Part shown: positions 6,134 to 8,410 of the stretch, piece after piece
Numbering within the stretch: position 1 is the stretch's first letter
How the letters are laid out: every line of letters starts with the position of its first letter
From: CAJBLF01 sp041679065
GTDB lineage: Bacteria > Patescibacteriota > Gracilibacteria > Absconditabacterales > Absconditicoccaceae
Assembly (NCBI GenBank): GCA_041679065.1
Contig: JBBABI010000048.1
Coordinates: 1-8,410 of the forward strand
DNA: 8,410 nucleotides
Direction of reading: 5' to 3'
Notes under the pieces: generated by a model
Databases searched by the model: none
The model's input: the letters and a program-made list of their open reading frames with translations, nothing else
What the model was told of the DNA's origin: nothing
Position numbers and translations under genes: made by a program

Positions 6134-7294
6134 CTATCCTCAATTTTCTCCTAACACTACTGGCACTGTAATCGTTTCTCCACTTCTCAGAACAGTAAAA
6201 GAAACCGTACTACCGGGAAGATAGGTATATATATGATATAAGAGTGGCAATTGCGGACTAAGCGCCTTTTCATTGATAGCAGTAATAATATCTCCAGGCT
6301 TTAGCTCTGCTTGTGCAGCAGGCAATCAGGATAAGACATCATTGATCAATGCACCGGCAGTTACTGGCAGATTTTTTTCTTTCTGCAATGCCTGAGTGAT
6401 ATCTACATATTGGATCCCAAGTAATGGTCTGACAATTTTACCATATTTGGCGATTGATGCAAGTGTGGTATCAATAAATTCCTTACTTATCGGCAATGCA
6501 AATCAGATATTTTGTCCTTCAGCGATAGCAGTAGTGATACCCAAGACTTGACCTTGGAGATCGAGCAGGGGACCACCGCTATTCCCAGGGCTGAGCGATG
6601 CATCTGTCTGATAAAGACCTGCATAGATATTTGTTTTATTGATGTTGAAGGTTCTGTTTTTGGCAGAAAGAATGCCGAAAGTCACGCTATTTGGATATTC
6701 ATTGAGTGCATTACCGATCGCCAAGACAAATTGCCCTATGGCAGGCTGCTGATCAAAAGGTATGAACTGAGCCACATCCAAAGTAGCTGGAGACACTCAC
6801 TTATCGTCGACAATTTTCAATACCGCTAGATCTAAGGTATCATCAAATCGAATATTAGAAACGGGATAACTTTTGCCATCATTTACGGTCACTTCGTATT
6901 TAGCTCAGCTATCCTCCACCACATGTTTATTGGTCAAGACATATCCATCCTTACTGATAAGGATACCGCTTGCTCATCCAAGTTTTGCTTGTTGTTCTTG
7001 GACAGCACCAGGAGCATATTCTTGAGCAGGATCATCAAGATAAAGCTTGAGATTTTTAGTGATGCCAATAGTCACTACTGTCTGAGATGCATCAGCAATA
7101 GTAGCCAAGAGTGTATTTTGCAAAGCAGTGAAATCGGTAGGGGAAGCAACTACCGTGGGTGTTGTAGGAACGATTGTCTGATGCTGCACCATACTAATTT
7201 TTCTGAAGAAAAGCAAACTCAGTAAGACACAACCTAGAAATGTAACGACAACACTAATAGTGACCTGCATTCCCAGGTTTTTTCTCTCTTCCAT
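6134..7294 (-). CDS. htrA: Membrane-anchored HtrA/DegQ-type serine protease with one PDZ domain
   Basis: A 386-residue trypsin-like protease of the HtrA (S1C) family, normally acting on misfolded proteins outside the membrane. A short cytoplasmic N-terminus and one membrane anchor (about residues 9-30) lead into a Thr/Pro-rich linker. The protease domain follows with a full catalytic triad: His124 in L-T-N-K-H-V-V, Asp155 in D-D-T-L-D-L-A-V-L, and Ser239 in P-G-N-S-G-G-P-L. A single PDZ domain covers about 285-380 (L-K-P-G-D-I-I-T-A-I-N). TGA codons at 6140, 6326, 6503, 6797, 6905 and 6974 are Gly; the one at 6503 is the invariant Gly of N-I-G-F-A-L-P. Start choice: ATG 7294 is the closest to the anchor. 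ATG 7306 adds four residues, and ATG 7357 would translate repeat sequence. It lies downstream of gyrA in the same direction. Ends in TAG. Confidence 0.93.
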
Positions 7295-7315
7295 TTTTGA
7301 TATCATAAAGTGTAA

Positions 7316-7370
7316 AATTTTCCACCTTTCAACCTTTCCACATTTCAATGTTTCCATCTTTTCATATTCA
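7316..7370. repeat. Short-period TTTCAACC/TTTCCA array in the gyrA-htrA gap
   Basis: Degenerate units (CACCTTTCAA, CCTTTCCACA, TTTCAATG, TTTCCATC) fill the gap between the gyrA stop and the htrA start. The same unit type makes the right arm of the rplK-rplA hairpin. No complementary array is seen beside it, so this is a single arm. On the minus strand it reads through in frame into htrA from ATG 7357. Confidence 0.6.
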
Positions 7371-7371
7371 T

Positions 7372-8410
7372 TTATTCTGAAGCAGTTGTTTCTTCCTCAC
7401 CACTAATCTCTCAATCCTCAATATCAATAGATTCTTCTCATCAGACATCCTCCGACTCTTTCTCTTCTGACATCCTTTCAAGTTTTTCTGCTTCTTTTTC
7501 GGCTTTCTTCCTTTCTTCTTTGTATCTGAGATTCTCATCTTTTTCTTCCCAAGGCCTATAAATGACATCGATATCTTTATCTACCATCTTTGCTAAAGGT
7601 GTTTCTGTCTCATCCAAGTGGATATCATTGGAATGGAGCGTCTGGATCAGGGAATCCTTAAATCTTATCCTGATCGCTCATTCTATGATGCTGATACCGC
7701 CTTCCAAGATTTCCTTGCCTGTCATAACCACTTGACCTTTTCTCGCTCTCTTCCATATTTTGAGATCTTCCAGATTCAGTAATTTTCCATTTTTATTGGC
7801 ATGGATGAGGATAAATGGCTCCCCCTTATGTAAGAACATGTTTGCTACTGTATCACCTTCTTGCAAGTCAATCGCTTTCACTCATCCGGATGTTTTTCCC
7901 ATAGGTCTGAGATCGCTGCTCTTGAAAAGAAGCATAGATCATTGTTTAGTCAGAATTCAGATATTGTTGGTATCGCTGACTGCTTCTACACTTACAATCT
8001 TTTCTTTATCGGTAAGCTTCATAATCACGGTCGGGAATTTCTTGAATGATAAAACAAGTTCTTTTTTGATCTTCTTGATGCTATTTTGATTAGTCAAAAA
8101 TACGAGATGCTGATAATCGAAATGCAATGTTTTTGCGAAAATGATTTTTCCTTTGAGTCAGAAATGCTCATTGAGATTCAAGGCATTCTGTTTCATGACG
8201 AAACTTCATAAATCCTTCAATCTCTGGACTACAAGTTCTCCAATATCAGTAATGACAATCAATTTATCTTGATTGTGTGTATAGATCAAGTCCATGGTTT
8301 CTTCAGGGATGGCTTGTATTCTTGACTGATAGAGAATCCTGACAGAGTAATCATTACCTATCCGGACAATCACATCCTCTTTGATTTTGTCAGCAGCATC
8401 TCTAAATGCC
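7372..8410 (-). CDS. gyrA: DNA gyrase (or topoisomerase IV) subunit A, C-terminal part; 5' end outside window
   Basis: The last 345 residues of a type IIA topoisomerase A subunit. It covers several blades of the DNA-wrapping beta-propeller, each with a strand pattern like I-V-I-T-D-I-G-E-L, L-V-F-L-T-N-Q-N-S-I and G-I-L-T-K-Q-G-S-M. The blade motif R-P-M-G-K-T-S-G-G-V-K-A-I-D-L-Q-E-G-D is close to the GyrA R-P-x-G-R-x-x-x-G-V-x-x-I-x-L form. Nine TGA codons are read as Gly, including one in that motif (7882). After the propeller comes a Lys/Glu-rich probable coiled coil (K-Y/E-E-R-K-K-A-E-K-E-A-E-K-L-E-R pattern) and a strongly acidic tail, as in some GyrA proteins. The catalytic domain and the GyrA box lie outside, so gyrA against parC cannot be settled. 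Ends in TAA; htrA follows about 78 nt later. Confidence 0.82.

Noticed and set aside
7368..7568. A lysine-rich 66-residue minus-strand ORF
   Set aside because: It is out of frame with gyrA. Reading gyrA with TGA as Gly covers the same bases with the coiled-coil and acidic tail.

Overview
The window reads as a chromosomal segment of a bacterium that translates UGA as glycine (genetic code 25), the code known from Candidatus Gracilibacteria (BD1-5) and Absconditabacteria (SR1). Read with the standard code, almost every gene breaks into pieces. Read with UGA as an amino acid, ten continuous genes appear, with about 37 in-frame TGA codons. Many of these fall exactly on invariant glycines: the L1 motif G-P-K-G-L-M-P and the following S-G-T, NusG S-G-Q-E, HtrA N-I-G-F-A-L-P, FtsX L-L-G-A-S and GyrA S-G-G-V-K-A-I. 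Every gene whose end is visible stops with TAA or TAG, never TGA. Tryptophan uses TGG. I cannot separate Gracilibacteria from Absconditabacteria from this window alone.

Left part, plus strand (1-3972). The 3' end of a degenerate Memo-family gene comes first, then a structured dispersed repeat. The transcription/translation cluster follows: secE, nusG, an unrecognised single-pass membrane protein, rplK (L11) and rplA (L1). The order secE-nusG-rplK-rplA is the classical one, but the extra membrane protein between nusG and rplK is not part of it, and rplJ/rplL do not follow rplA. The cluster's larger gaps hold hairpins built from short degenerate repeats.

Middle (3973-4276). This convergent gap holds no gene. 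It contains a second copy of the dispersed repeat, a bidirectional rho-independent terminator, a different palindromic element, and a T-rich repeat array.

Right part, minus strand (4277-8410). In transcription order: the 3' part of gyrA (beta-propeller plus acidic tail), an htrA/degQ-like membrane-anchored serine protease, a repeat hairpin, a good sigma70-type promoter, a TPR-like protein, and ftsX. FtsX is not accompanied by its usual ATPase partner FtsE; the TPR protein takes the upstream position.

The most unusual features are the family of intergenic hairpins made of short-period repeats, the two-copy structured repeat of about 130 bp, the uncharacterised gene in a ribosomal/secretion operon, and the Memo homologue that appears to have lost its metal ligands. 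No mobile-element gene, tRNA, rRNA or CRISPR array is visible.
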